NCBI GenBank assembly: GCA_016206405.1
Contig: JACQRQ010000272.1
Coordinates: forward strand, 1 to 20,086
Reading direction: 5' to 3'
Source: Elusimicrobiota bacterium
GTDB lineage: Bacteria > Elusimicrobiota > Elusimicrobia > O2-12-FULL-59-9
Length of the DNA: 20,086 nt
Shown: one piece after another, positions 1 to 7,342 of the stretch
How positions within the stretch are numbered: position 1 is the stretch's first letter
Layout of the letters: every line of letters starts with the position of its first letter
Notes under the pieces: generated by a model
Database searches by the model: none
What the model was told of the DNA's origin: nothing
Seen by the model: only the letters and a program-made list of their open reading frames with translations
Made by a program: the position numbers and the translations under genes

Positions 1-830
1 ATGGGCGTGTCGTAGTCCGGAAAGGAATAGGAATGCATCAAATTGATGCGGGTGAGAAATTCGTTGGCGGAGTACACCCCGCACAGGTTCTCGCCCGGAA
101 TGCCCAAGAATTTCGGCAGCCCCGCTCCTGTGCCGATGAAGACCGCCGCGTACCCTTCTTTGAAAAGGTCGTCCACGGTGAGGGTCCTGCCCACCACGAC
201 GTTGAAAATGAACTCCACACCCAGCCGCTTGAGGCCATCGATTTCCTGATCCAAAACAACTTTGGGAAGGCGGAACTCGGGAATGCCGTATCGCAGCACC
301 CCTCCGGGGGCGTGCAGAGCCTCCAAAACGGTGACCTTGTAGCCCAGCCGCCTCAGGTCTCCGGCGGCGGTCAAACCCGACGGCCCCGAGCCGACGATCG
401 CGATTCTTTCGCTCCTTTCCGGCAGAGGCCCTTCGGCCACGGCGCCGTGCTTCATTTCCCAATCCGCGATGAAACGCTCCAGATAACCGACCGCCACCGG
501 CTGGAAACGTTTGGCCATCAGGCACAACTGCTCGCACTGCGTCTCTTGGGGGCACACCCGGCCGCAGACGGCCGGCAGGCTGTTGGCGCGCTTCATCGCC
601 CGCACCGCCTCCTCAAACTTGCCCACGGCGATCAGGTGGATGAATTCGCGAATGGGGACTTTGACCGGGCATCCCTGCTCGCAGTTCGGCACCTGGCATT
701 GCAAACAGCGCTGCGCCTCAAACATCGCCCTGTCAAGGTCATAGCCCAGATTGACCTCCTCGAAGGCCTTGCTGCGGGGCCCGGGCTCGAGCGCGGGCAT
801 ATGGGTCTTATGATCGGGCTTGACCGGCAT
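1..830 (-). CDS. NfnB/SudA-like (GltA-type) NADPH-dependent flavoprotein oxidoreductase, partial
   Basis: This is the 3'-most visible gene of the operon; the window start cuts it, leaving the first 276 codons of a protein family that usually has about 460-470 residues. I translated it by hand. Two cysteine-rich motifs of the DPYD/GltD N-terminal [4Fe-4S] domain are present: C42, C45, C50, C54 and C89, C93, C99, C103. An FAD-binding GSGPSGL follows at 147-153, then the family's RYGIPEFRLP and GTGAGLPKFLGIPGEN stretches. Proteins of this type are annotated as glutamate synthase small subunit. When encoded next to an NfnA/SudB partner, as here, the pair is normally NADH-dependent ferredoxin:NADP oxidoreductase or sulfide dehydrogenase. 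The start at 830 overlaps the upstream stop by 23 bases; AGGAGG lies at 843-848, 12 bases upstream, so spacing is a little long. Family is near certain; the precise substrate pair is inferred. Confidence 0.93.
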   Translation of the reverse strand, partial: MPVKPDHKTHMPALEPGPRSKAFEEVNLGYDLDRAMFEAQRCLQCQVPNCEQGCPVKVPIREFIHLIAVGKFEEAVRAMKRANSLPAVCGRVCPQETQCEQLCLMAKRFQPVAVGYLERFIADWEMKHGAVAEGPLPERSERIAIVGSGPSGLTAAGDLRRLGYKVTVLEALHAPGGVLRYGIPEFRLPKVVLDQEIDGLKRLGVEFIFNVVVGRTLTVDDLFKEGYAAVFIGTGAGLPKFLGIPGENLCGVYSANEFLTRINLMHSYSFPDYDTP

Positions 831-1638
831 ATCGGGTCGAAACCTCCTGTTCCTTAAGGTAAAGGCGGGAGCGGCGAATCGCCTCCTCATAATCAATGCG
901 GTGTCCGTCAAACATGGGCCCGTCCACGCACGAAAACTTCACCTCGCCGCCCACGGTGACCCGGCAGGAGCCGCAAAGCCCGGTGCCGTCCACCATGATG
1001 GAGTCCATGGAAACCAGCGTGGAAATTCCGTAGGGACGGGTGCATTCGGCGACCGCGCGCATCATGACCATCGGCCCGACCGCCACCACCTCGTCTATGC
1101 TCTCGCCCCCGGCGATGAGCGCCTCGATCTGCCGGGTGACGAGCCCCTTAAGTCCGCGGGAGCCGTCGTCGGTGGTGACATAAAAACAGTCGCAGGCCGC
1201 CTCCAATTCCTTATCCAAGAGGATCAAATCTTTAGTGCGCGCGCCGACGATGACGGAAACTTTCGTCCCTTTGGATTTAAGCGCCTTGACGATCGGGTAG
1301 ATGGCCGCCGCCCCAAATCCGCCTCCAACGCAGATGACATGGCCGCCGTCGCGAAGCGGCGCGGGCTTGCCGAGGGGACCCAGAAAATCCAGAATTTCCT
1401 CGCCCACATTCATCGAAGCCAGCAAGGCGGAAGTCTTTCCCACCTGCTGCACCACGATCGTGACGGTGCCGGCGCCGCGGTCATAATCGGCGATCGTCAG
1501 CGGTATTCTTTCGCCCCGGCTATGCACCCGGACCACCACGAACTGCCCCGGCAAGGCCGCTCTGGCGACCAGGGGAGCGTCAACGACCAGCATTTTCGTG
1601 ACGGGAGTCAGATCGCGCTTTTCCAGTATTTTATGCAT
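808..1638 (-). CDS. NfnA/SudB-like FAD/NAD-binding subunit (sulfide/dihydroorotate dehydrogenase-like)
   Basis: A 276-residue cytoplasmic flavoprotein of the ferredoxin-NADP reductase superfamily. An N-terminal FAD-binding beta barrel covers about 1-95 (RIPLTIADYD near 44-53, as in PyrK/NfnA proteins). An NAD-binding half follows with VGGGFGAAAIYP at 104-115 and VGPMVMM at 187-193. Near the C-terminus a [2Fe-2S] motif is visible: C222, C225 and C237 inside VDGTGLCGSCRV and FSCVDGPMFDG. In characterised NfnA an aspartate replaces the fourth cysteine, and D217 is a candidate for that ligand. The protein pairs with the overlapping downstream NfnB-like subunit. In known complexes such a pair couples NADH and reduced ferredoxin to NADP+ by electron bifurcation, or acts as sulfide dehydrogenase. 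The gene starts 2 bases after the porAB stop with no obvious Shine-Dalgarno, which suggests translational coupling. Confidence 0.93.
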   Translation of the reverse strand: MHKILEKRDLTPVTKMLVVDAPLVARAALPGQFVVVRVHSRGERIPLTIADYDRGAGTVTIVVQQVGKTSALLASMNVGEEILDFLGPLGKPAPLRDGGHVICVGGGFGAAAIYPIVKALKSKGTKVSVIVGARTKDLILLDKELEAACDCFYVTTDDGSRGLKGLVTRQIEALIAGGESIDEVVAVGPMVMMRAVAECTRPYGISTLVSMDSIMVDGTGLCGSCRVTVGGEVKFSCVDGPMFDGHRIDYEEAIRRSRLYLKEQEVSTRYAGQARS

Positions 1639-1640
1639 AG

Positions 1641-3944
1641 CTATAAAACGGGACTCTCATGCATCGCCTTGAGTCTTTTCCAGCGACGGTCCACCTCGGC
1701 TTCAAAGGCCGACAACACCTCCGCGGCGCTCGCTTGCGTCAGGTGGCGAGTCTTGCCCATTTTGGCGAGAAATTCCGCGGCCGGAATGCGGCGGTCCACC
1801 ATCTCAGGATTGTAGGTGATGACGGTCTTGCCTTTTTCCACTTCGTACAGGGGAAAAAAGCAGCTGTCGACCGCGGCCTGAAGCACGCTCGCCCCCAAAT
1901 CGTCCGGGCTTCTCCAATTCAAAGGACAGTAGGAGAGTATTTTCCCGTACGCCATGCCCTCCCTGCGGGCATACCATTGAGCCTTGGCGGCTTTTTTCAT
2001 CAGGTCTTCCGGGTAGCCCTCCACCGCCGTGAACACATACGGGATGTGGGTCGCCGCGAAAATCTGCGCGGTATCTTTGTGGTGGAACATCTTCCCGGCG
2101 GCCTTGGGGCCCACGTTGCTCGTCGACGTCTTGTGCCCCATCGGCGTGGCGTAGGAAAGCTGCGCTCCGGTGTTCATATAGCCCTGGTTGTCGTACTCGA
2201 TCAAAATCATCCTGTGGTTGCGGTTGGCCGCTCCGATGGCCGAGCCCATGCCGATGTCCATGCCGCCGTCGCCGGAAACCATCACGAAAGTGAAGTTCTC
2301 GGTCCCCGCCAGCTCGCCCCGGCGGACTCGCTCATGGTACATCTCCACCAGCCCTGAGAGCGTGGCGGCTCCGTTTTGAAACAGGTTGTGCAGGTAGGTG
2401 ATCCGGTGCGCGCTGAAAGGATACCCGGTGGTGACCACCATGGCGCAGCCGGTCTGAAAAAGCACCACCACATTGCCCTCGATGACTCGAAAAAACTGAT
2501 GCAGCGCCGGGAAAACGCCGCAGCCGGGGCAAGCGCCGTGGCCGGGCGCGATGCGGCTGGGAACCTCGGTCATTTTCCAGAACGGACGCAGTTCCACGCG
2601 CAAGCGCCCGGTCGCTTCATCTTGTTCCACCTTCGCCATGCCGCCCGGGAAATCGCCCTCCACGAGGGGCGGGAGAACCTGCGCCGGCACTTTTCCGGGC
2701 GTCCCGGACGTGACGCCGTGATAGGCAAACGGGATGATCGCCTTTCCTTTTGCGGCCGCCTCCAGCGCCTCCGTGAAAAACGCCTCGGCGTCTTCCTTAT
2801 AGAAGTCCCGGCCGCCCAGGCCGTAAATCCGGCTCAGGCACACGCTGCGGTTGTCCGGGTCGTCCTTGAGAGCCGACTTCACTTCATGCGCAAGATTTCC
2901 ACCCCCGCTGCCGTAGGAATCAGCCCTGTCGGCGATGAGCACCGCCCGGACGTTCTTGAGCGCGCGGCGGAAGCCCTCATGCGGGAAGGGCCTCAGGACC
3001 CGGGGGCTCAAGAGCCCGACCTTGATCCCCCTTGACCTCATTTCGTCCACCACGTCCTTGGCGGTCTCGGCGGCGGAATTGAGAAGCACCAACGCCGCCT
3101 CGGCATCCTCCATGCGATACCACTCTAAAAGATCATATCTCCTGCCCGAAAGAGCCCCGTATTCCTCAAAAATCGCCGCGAGAGCGAAACGCGCCTGCTC
3201 AAAGGCGAGGTGAAGCTGAAATTTATTGTTGATCAAGTCGGGGTCGTTCATATAAGGGCCGATGGTGAGCGGGCGCTTGGGGTCCAAGGCATGGTAGGGA
3301 AAATGAGGCTCCCCGACGAAATTCCGCACCGCCGCTGGATCGTCGAAAAGACGTACGCGTCGTTTCTGATGGCTGGTAAAAAAGCCGTCGTAAGCCACCA
3401 GCACCGGCAGCCTCACTTTGGGATGCTCTCCGATGCGAACGGCGATGAAATTCATGTCATAAACCGACTGGGGATCGGACGCCAAAAGCACGATCCAGCC
3501 GGCATTGAGGGCGTAGTAGATGTCGGAATGGTCTCCGCGAATATCTAGCGGACCGCTCACCGAGCGCGTCGCCACGTTGAGCACCATCGGAAACCTGGTG
3601 CCGGATTGCACCGGAAGCTGCTCCAGGGAGTACAACAAGCCTTGAGAACTGGTCACATTGAGAACCCGGCCTCCGCCCGTGGAAGCCCCGTAGCAGATTC
3701 CCGCCGCGGAATGCTCTCCATCGGCCGGAATCATCCGGATGCCGTGCGCGCCCTCCACCCACATGGCATCCAGGTTCTCGGCCACCTCCGTGGAGGGAGT
3801 GATAGGATAATATCCCATCACATGGAAATTGATTTGCTTGGCCGCCAGCGCGGCCATTTCGTTGCCGGACCTGAAATCCACGACCTGCTTGGCCGCCGGC
3901 TCAGTCGCCGGGCTTTGAGAAAGCTTGAAGGCTTCGCGGGGCAT
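1641..3944 (-). CDS. porAB: 2-oxoacid (probably pyruvate):ferredoxin oxidoreductase, fused alpha-beta subunits
   Basis: A 767-residue fusion of two subunits usually encoded separately. Residues about 20-400 are the alpha chain, with YYPITPSTEVAE at 45-56, conserved GEHSA at 76-80 and the transketolase C-terminal-like region near 280-380. After a linker of about 60 residues, the beta chain (about 460-760) binds thiamine diphosphate: GDG at 558-560 and, about 25 residues later, EYDNQGYMNTG around N586. Iron-sulfur cysteines of PorB are visible: C472 and C475 in GHGACPGCG, C500 in TGC, and the cysteine of LSYCPLNW near the C-terminal third. The motif set resembles pyruvate-type PorB more than 2-oxoglutarate KorB, though 2-oxoisovalerate cannot be excluded. 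With porGD upstream it forms a complete enzyme: 2-oxoacid + CoA + oxidised ferredoxin to acyl-CoA + CO2 + reduced ferredoxin. AGGAGGG at 3951-3957 supports the start, 3 bases after the porGD stop. Confidence 0.93.
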   Translation of the reverse strand: MPREAFKLSQSPATEPAAKQVVDFRSGNEMAALAAKQINFHVMGYYPITPSTEVAENLDAMWVEGAHGIRMIPADGEHSAAGICYGASTGGGRVLNVTSSQGLLYSLEQLPVQSGTRFPMVLNVATRSVSGPLDIRGDHSDIYYALNAGWIVLLASDPQSVYDMNFIAVRIGEHPKVRLPVLVAYDGFFTSHQKRRVRLFDDPAAVRNFVGEPHFPYHALDPKRPLTIGPYMNDPDLINNKFQLHLAFEQARFALAAIFEEYGALSGRRYDLLEWYRMEDAEAALVLLNSAAETAKDVVDEMRSRGIKVGLLSPRVLRPFPHEGFRRALKNVRAVLIADRADSYGSGGGNLAHEVKSALKDDPDNRSVCLSRIYGLGGRDFYKEDAEAFFTEALEAAAKGKAIIPFAYHGVTSGTPGKVPAQVLPPLVEGDFPGGMAKVEQDEATGRLRVELRPFWKMTEVPSRIAPGHGACPGCGVFPALHQFFRVIEGNVVVLFQTGCAMVVTTGYPFSAHRITYLHNLFQNGAATLSGLVEMYHERVRRGELAGTENFTFVMVSGDGGMDIGMGSAIGAANRNHRMILIEYDNQGYMNTGAQLSYATPMGHKTSTSNVGPKAAGKMFHHKDTAQIFAATHIPYVFTAVEGYPEDLMKKAAKAQWYARREGMAYGKILSYCPLNWRSPDDLGASVLQAAVDSCFFPLYEVEKGKTVITYNPEMVDRRIPAAEFLAKMGKTRHLTQASAAEVLSAFEAEVDRRWKRLKAMHESPVL

Positions 3945-3947
3945 GCT

Positions 3948-4970
3948 TCACCCTCCTGACCGGTTTCCAATCTTGCCTGGAAAAAGAGGCGTCCGGTGCG
4001 CCTGCGCAAATCCGTCCTGCTCCCTCTCCTTTTTCAAGGCGCCGGTCGGGCAGGAATCGACGCAGCGCAGGCATCCCTTGCAATACTGATAATCGATGCC
4101 TTCCAGGCGGCGGGTTATGGGTTCGGATGCGCTCCCCCACACCAGGCAATAGTCCGGGCACACCAAGTCGCACAAGCCGCAGTGGTTGCAGAGCGCGGGA
4201 TCAAACACCGGCAGGAAACCCTGGCGCGAAGCGCTGAGGTCGTTTAAGATCGTGTTGCCCGGATTGACGATGAGGCCGCCCGGGGGAGCCGTCAAATATC
4301 CGTAGACCGGAGCGGGACGCGCCGCCACGCCGTCTCCGGACGATGGCCCGGCGCTCTGACTTTCCCACACCAGGCGCGCCTCTTCAAAGCCGCGGCGAAA
4401 AGTCCGGCGGTTGGAGTCCACCGCGGCCGGATGCTTGCCGCCTAGGATTTCAACGATCGCTTCCAAGAGAACATCCGGATTTAAAAAACTCAAAGCGCGC
4501 GCCGCCGCCCCCAGCATCGCCGTATTGACCCTGCTTTTTTCCTCGACGGCGATGCCGATGGCATCCACCGCGTAAACGCGCGCGGGCACAGGCAGCGGGT
4601 AGGAAGCCAACTGCTCCCACGTTTTGCCGGTATTGAGAATCAAAGCGCCGGAGGGTTTTAAGCCCGCGCAGGTCGACGGCATCCGCAGCAGCGCCTCATG
4701 AAAGACCGCGACTAGGTCCGGCCGTTCCACCGGACTTGAGTTTCGCAACTCCCGGTCCGCGGGACAAAGACGCACATAGGATTTGATGGGAGAACCTTTT
4801 TTCTCCGATCCATAGGATGAAAAATGAGCGCCGTTAAAACCGAGCTTGAGCACGGCCGCAATCGCGAAAATTTGGCCCGCCAAATGGGCGCCTAATCCTC
4901 CGATGGATTCGAACCGAATCTCAAAAAAACCGCACTTATCCGCCAACGGCAGTTTTTGGTTCCCCTGCAT
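3948..4970 (-). CDS. porGD: 2-oxoacid:ferredoxin oxidoreductase, fused gamma-delta subunits
   Basis: A 340-residue fusion. The N-terminal gamma domain (about 15-195) has FESIGGLGAHLAGQ at 20-33 and SSYGSEKKGSPIKSYVRL at 51-68, the typical PorG glycine loop and GSE-RG-like motif. The C-terminal delta domain is a two-cluster ferredoxin: C261, C264, C267, C271 and C297, C300, C303, C307, both ending in CP. It passes electrons from the thiamine diphosphate-bearing alpha-beta chain to external ferredoxin. It is the first gene of the operon, 111 bases from the divergent quinone reductase. The start at 4970 has a good Shine-Dalgarno, GGAAGGA at 4976-4982. Together the two Por polypeptides total about 1,107 residues, close to the roughly 1,170 of single-chain enzymes, so no catalytic domain appears to be missing. 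Confidence 0.93.
   Translation of the reverse strand: MQGNQKLPLADKCGFFEIRFESIGGLGAHLAGQIFAIAAVLKLGFNGAHFSSYGSEKKGSPIKSYVRLCPADRELRNSSPVERPDLVAVFHEALLRMPSTCAGLKPSGALILNTGKTWEQLASYPLPVPARVYAVDAIGIAVEEKSRVNTAMLGAAARALSFLNPDVLLEAIVEILGGKHPAAVDSNRRTFRRGFEEARLVWESQSAGPSSGDGVAARPAPVYGYLTAPPGGLIVNPGNTILNDLSASRQGFLPVFDPALCNHCGLCDLVCPDYCLVWGSASEPITRRLEGIDYQYCKGCLRCVDSCPTGALKKEREQDGFAQAHRTPLFPGKIGNRSGG
3951..3957 (-). promoter_or_regulatory. Shine-Dalgarno of porAB
   Basis: AGGAGGG on the minus strand, six bases before the porAB ATG at 3944. It lies in the last codons of porGD and fixes the porAB start. Confidence 0.85.
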
Positions 4971-4975
4971 GGATA

Positions 4976-4982
4976 TCCTTCC
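4976..4982 (-). promoter_or_regulatory. Shine-Dalgarno of porGD
   Basis: GGAAGGA on the minus strand, five bases before the ATG at 4970. The A+T-rich patch just upstream (about 4985-5015) probably contains the operon promoter, but I cannot pick convincing -35 and -10 hexamers in it. Confidence 0.75.
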
Positions 4983-5061
4983 AAAAGACCGATCTATTTG
5001 GATATATGCAACAATGTGGCCAGCGCCGCAGGCCGCCCCGCATCGAGCCCGACGCCGGGCC

Positions 5062-5075
5062 TAAAATGATAGAAT
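5062..5075 (+). promoter_or_regulatory. Candidate -10 region of the quinone reductase gene
   Basis: Two -10-like hexamers, TAAAAT (5062-5067) and TAGAAT (5070-5075), stand in an otherwise G+C-rich stretch. The second ends six bases before the ATG at 5082, so transcription would begin at or very near the start codon. No Shine-Dalgarno is present. A short inverted repeat, GCCCG-ACGC-CGGGC (5047-5060), sits where a -35 box or operator would be. No good -35 match is visible. Confidence 0.45.
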
Positions 5076-5081
5076 GGCCTT

Positions 5082-6041
5082 ATGAAAGCCATCCGGGTGC
5101 ATCAATACGGCGGGCCGGAGGTGATGCGGCTGGAGGAGATGCCCGTCCCCGAACCCGGCGCGGGGGAGGTTTTAGTGCGAGTGCGCGCCGCCGGCGTTAA
5201 TCCCGTGGACGTTTACCGCAGAAGCGGCGGCTCCGGGTACAATCCCCCCTTGCCGTTTACCCCCGGCACGGATGCCGCCGGGGTGGTGGAGGCCGCCGGC
5301 GAAAAAGCATGGGCGGCGGCGGGAACCAAAGTCTATGCCTCCGGCGCCCTGACGGGGACCTACGCCGAGATGGCCTTGTGCAAGGCTTCCGATGTCCATC
5401 CTTTGCCGGAGGGCCTGACTTACTCCCAGGGAGCCGCCGTCGGCATCCCTTATGGCACCGCCTACCGGGCCTTATTCCAGCGCGCCCGAGTATCGGCCGG
5501 CGAGGTCCTTTTGGTGCATGGCGCCAGCGGCGGAGTGGGAACCGCCGCCTTGCAGTTGGCCCAGGCGGCCGGCCTTCGCGTCTCCGGAACCGCGGGCACG
5601 GAGCGAGGAATCCTTCTGGCCCAAGAGCAAGGCGCCGAAAGGGTTTTTAATCATCGCTCTGACGGCTACGAGAAGGGAATCATGGACTGGACCGGCGGAC
5701 GCGGCGTGGACGTCATTCTGGAAATGCTCGCCAACGTGAACTTAGACCGCGACCTGGCGCTGCTGGCTCCGCGCGGCCGCGTTGTGGTCATCGGCAGCCG
5801 CGGCGCCGTCAGCATCGATCCGCGGCAAGCCATGGCGCTCGATTCCTCCATTCTGGGCGTTTCCCTCAGGAACGCGGCTGCGCAGGAGGAGACGGCCATC
5901 CACGCCGCGCTGGCCGCTGGATTTCGCAACGGAACCCTCAAACCCGTCATCGGCCGGGAAATGCCGCTTTCCCAAGCATCTCAAGCGCATCAGGCCGTGA
6001 TGGAACCCGGGGCCTACGGCAAGATCGTCCTACTCCCATAG
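5082..6041 (+). CDS. Zeta-crystallin-type NADPH:quinone oxidoreductase
   Basis: A 319-residue medium-chain dehydrogenase/reductase without the structural or catalytic zinc cysteines, which places it with the quinone reductases. The N-terminal GroES-like half has GPEVMRLEEMPVPEPG at 11-26 and GVNPVDVYRRSG at 38-49. The Rossmann half has the AXXGXXG-type nucleotide loop GASGGVG at 147-153. The stretches GIPYGTAYRALF (121-132), EMLANVNL and GRVVVIGSRG match what I remember of vertebrate zeta-crystallin (CRYZ) closely. Expected role: cytosolic NADPH-dependent one-electron quinone or two-electron enone reduction. It is transcribed alone, divergent from the Por operon, so any link with that operon is only positional. 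The ATG at 5082 is the natural start because the family begins at this point. Confidence 0.93.
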   Translation: MKAIRVHQYGGPEVMRLEEMPVPEPGAGEVLVRVRAAGVNPVDVYRRSGGSGYNPPLPFTPGTDAAGVVEAAGEKAWAAAGTKVYASGALTGTYAEMALCKASDVHPLPEGLTYSQGAAVGIPYGTAYRALFQRARVSAGEVLLVHGASGGVGTAALQLAQAAGLRVSGTAGTERGILLAQEQGAERVFNHRSDGYEKGIMDWTGGRGVDVILEMLANVNLDRDLALLAPRGRVVVIGSRGAVSIDPRQAMALDSSILGVSLRNAAAQEETAIHAALAAGFRNGTLKPVIGREMPLSQASQAHQAVMEPGAYGKIVLLP

Positions 6042-6092
6042 AATCACCGGATTTCCAGGATCGATTTCCCCCGCTCCGCCTGCGCGCCGGCT

Positions 6093-6121
6093 TTGCTTTT
6101 AAAACGCCTAGCTGCTAAAAT
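6093..6121 (+). promoter_or_regulatory. Sigma70-type promoter of the PorV/PorQ-family gene
   Basis: TTGCTT (6093-6098), a 17-base spacer and TAAAAT (6116-6121). The predicted transcription start falls about 4-6 bases before the ATG at 6133, leaving essentially no leader and no room for a Shine-Dalgarno. It also argues against the in-frame TTG at 6121 as start, since that codon overlaps the -10 box. Confidence 0.6.
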
Positions 6122-6132
6122 TGAAAGCGCCT

Positions 6133-7230
6133 ATGCGGTGCAATAAAATTTTCCTCTTTTTTTTATTCGCATGCCCCTGGAGCTCCAACTCCTTTCTGCC
6201 GAGGGCCCATGCCGGCAACGGAACGCATGCCATGGAGTTCCTCAACCTGGGCGTCGGCAGCCGCCAGGTGGGCATGGGGGAGGCGGCCGTCGGATTGGCC
6301 GATGACGGCCTTGCCGGAACGTTCTGGAACCCGGCCGCTCTGGGGCGCCTGTACGAAAACGAATTTTCCCTCCTCTACACGCGGCTTGTCGAAGATATCA
6401 ACTACCAGTACGGCGCTTTTCTCGCCCCGACTTTAAATCACGGCGCTTGGGCGCTCAGCTATCAACGCATAGATTTCGGCAGGATCGACACTTACGACAA
6501 CAACGATAGAAAAACTGGAACCGTAAGTCCCAGCGCCACGGCCATGAGCCTGCATTGGGGCAAGCAATGGTGGACGGGCTTGGCGCTGGGGGCCGGGCTC
6601 AAGTATGCGCGCGAGGATTTGGCGGCCGCATCGGCGTCGACTCCTCTGGTCGAAGCCGGCATGCTGTATCAGGCCATGGGCGTTAAGTGGCTGCGCGGAG
6701 CCAGCCTTGGGCTGGCGGTTAAGAATATAGGCCAAGGAGTCCGATTTGATCGATCCAAGGAATCGCTGCCCCAGACCACGACCTTGGGCATCGGCTTCGC
6801 GACTCTGGCCAACCAAGCGAAACTGGCCGCCGATTTCGTCCAGACCGCCAACGAGGAGCTCCGGATGCGCGCGGGCTTGGAGCTGTCCTACCGGGATCTT
6901 TTGTCGGTCCGCGGCGGCTACCAGACGGGGCGCGATTTGGGCAACGGGATGAGCTTCGGCTTCGGCATCCATGCGCTCGACGTTCAGGTCAACTATGCGT
7001 TGGCGGGCTGGGGAGATTTCGGCAGCGTGCACCACCTGGGGGTTTCCTACCGCTTCGGAGGCAAAACCCGGGCGCTCTATTCCGCCGGCATGAGCAGGAT
7101 GCAGGAGAAGAAGTACGGCGAGGCAATACTCTATTTCAACCAGTTGTTAGATTTAGATCCCAGCCACCGCAGGGCGCTGATGCGGCTGGAAGAGTGCCAG
7201 GAAGCCCTGCTCAAGCTGCAAGGCCAATGA
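6133..7230 (+). CDS. PorV/PorQ-family outer-membrane beta-barrel protein with C-terminal TPR-like tail
   Basis: A 365-residue exported protein. Residues 1-27 form a signal peptide with a phenylalanine/leucine-rich core and likely cleavage after AHA. The mature start MEFLNLGVGSRQVGMGEA (34-51) followed by GLAGTFWNPAALG is the signature of the PorV/PorQ (UPF0164) barrel family, related to FadL-type proteins. Alternating amphipathic strands run to about 310, ending in VHHLGVSYRFG. A short tail (about 318-365, with KKYGEAILYFNQLLDLDPSHRRALMRLEECQEAL) reads as a TPR-like helical pair, presumably periplasmic. Family members act in type IX secretion in Bacteroidetes, or have no assigned function elsewhere; no other secretion gene is visible here. 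I chose the ATG at 6133 over the TTG at 6121 because of the promoter. Confidence 0.85.
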   Translation: MRCNKIFLFFLFACPWSSNSFLPRAHAGNGTHAMEFLNLGVGSRQVGMGEAAVGLADDGLAGTFWNPAALGRLYENEFSLLYTRLVEDINYQYGAFLAPTLNHGAWALSYQRIDFGRIDTYDNNDRKTGTVSPSATAMSLHWGKQWWTGLALGAGLKYAREDLAAASASTPLVEAGMLYQAMGVKWLRGASLGLAVKNIGQGVRFDRSKESLPQTTTLGIGFATLANQAKLAADFVQTANEELRMRAGLELSYRDLLSVRGGYQTGRDLGNGMSFGFGIHALDVQVNYALAGWGDFGSVHHLGVSYRFGGKTRALYSAGMSRMQEKKYGEAILYFNQLLDLDPSHRRALMRLEECQEALLKLQGQ

Positions 7231-7254
7231 CCCCCGCAAAAAAAATGCCGGGGG
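7231..7254 (+). terminator. Stem-loop directly after the PorV-like gene
   Basis: CCCCCG (7231-7236) pairs with CGGGGG (7249-7254) around a loop rich in A. It begins at the base after the TGA stop. No T-tract follows, so it is not a classical intrinsic terminator. It may be a 3'-end stabiliser or a weak or factor-assisted terminator. Confidence 0.4.
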
Positions 7255-7259
7255 CGACA

Positions 7260-7288
7260 TGGCAAAATGAAACCCTAAAGAGTATAAT
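7260..7288 (+). promoter_or_regulatory. Candidate promoter of the diadenylate cyclase gene
   Basis: A perfect TATAAT at 7283-7288 with a weak -35 (TGGCAA, 7260-7265) at 17 bases. It would give a leader of roughly 47 bases before the ATG at 7343. Confidence 0.5.
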
Positions 7289-7328
7289 GACGAAAGATTT
7301 TATCAGCTTTTCGCCGGCCTGAAACAAC

Positions 7329-7334
7329 GGGAGG
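7329..7334 (+). promoter_or_regulatory. Shine-Dalgarno deciding the cdaA start
   Basis: GGGAGG, eight bases before the ATG at 7343. An in-frame GTG at 7334 overlaps this motif and so is unlikely to be the start. Confidence 0.75.
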
Positions 7335-7342
7335 TGCGCCGG

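Noticed and set aside
33..857. Long plus-strand open frame of 274 codons
   Set aside because: It lies opposite the NfnB-like gene, whose minus-strand translation has clear iron-sulfur and FAD motifs. The plus-strand product is arginine/histidine/proline-rich with no recognisable motif.
820..1815. Plus-strand open frame of 331 codons
   Set aside because: It is the complement of the NfnA-like gene and the porAB 3' end. G+C-rich codon bias leaves such antisense frames open.
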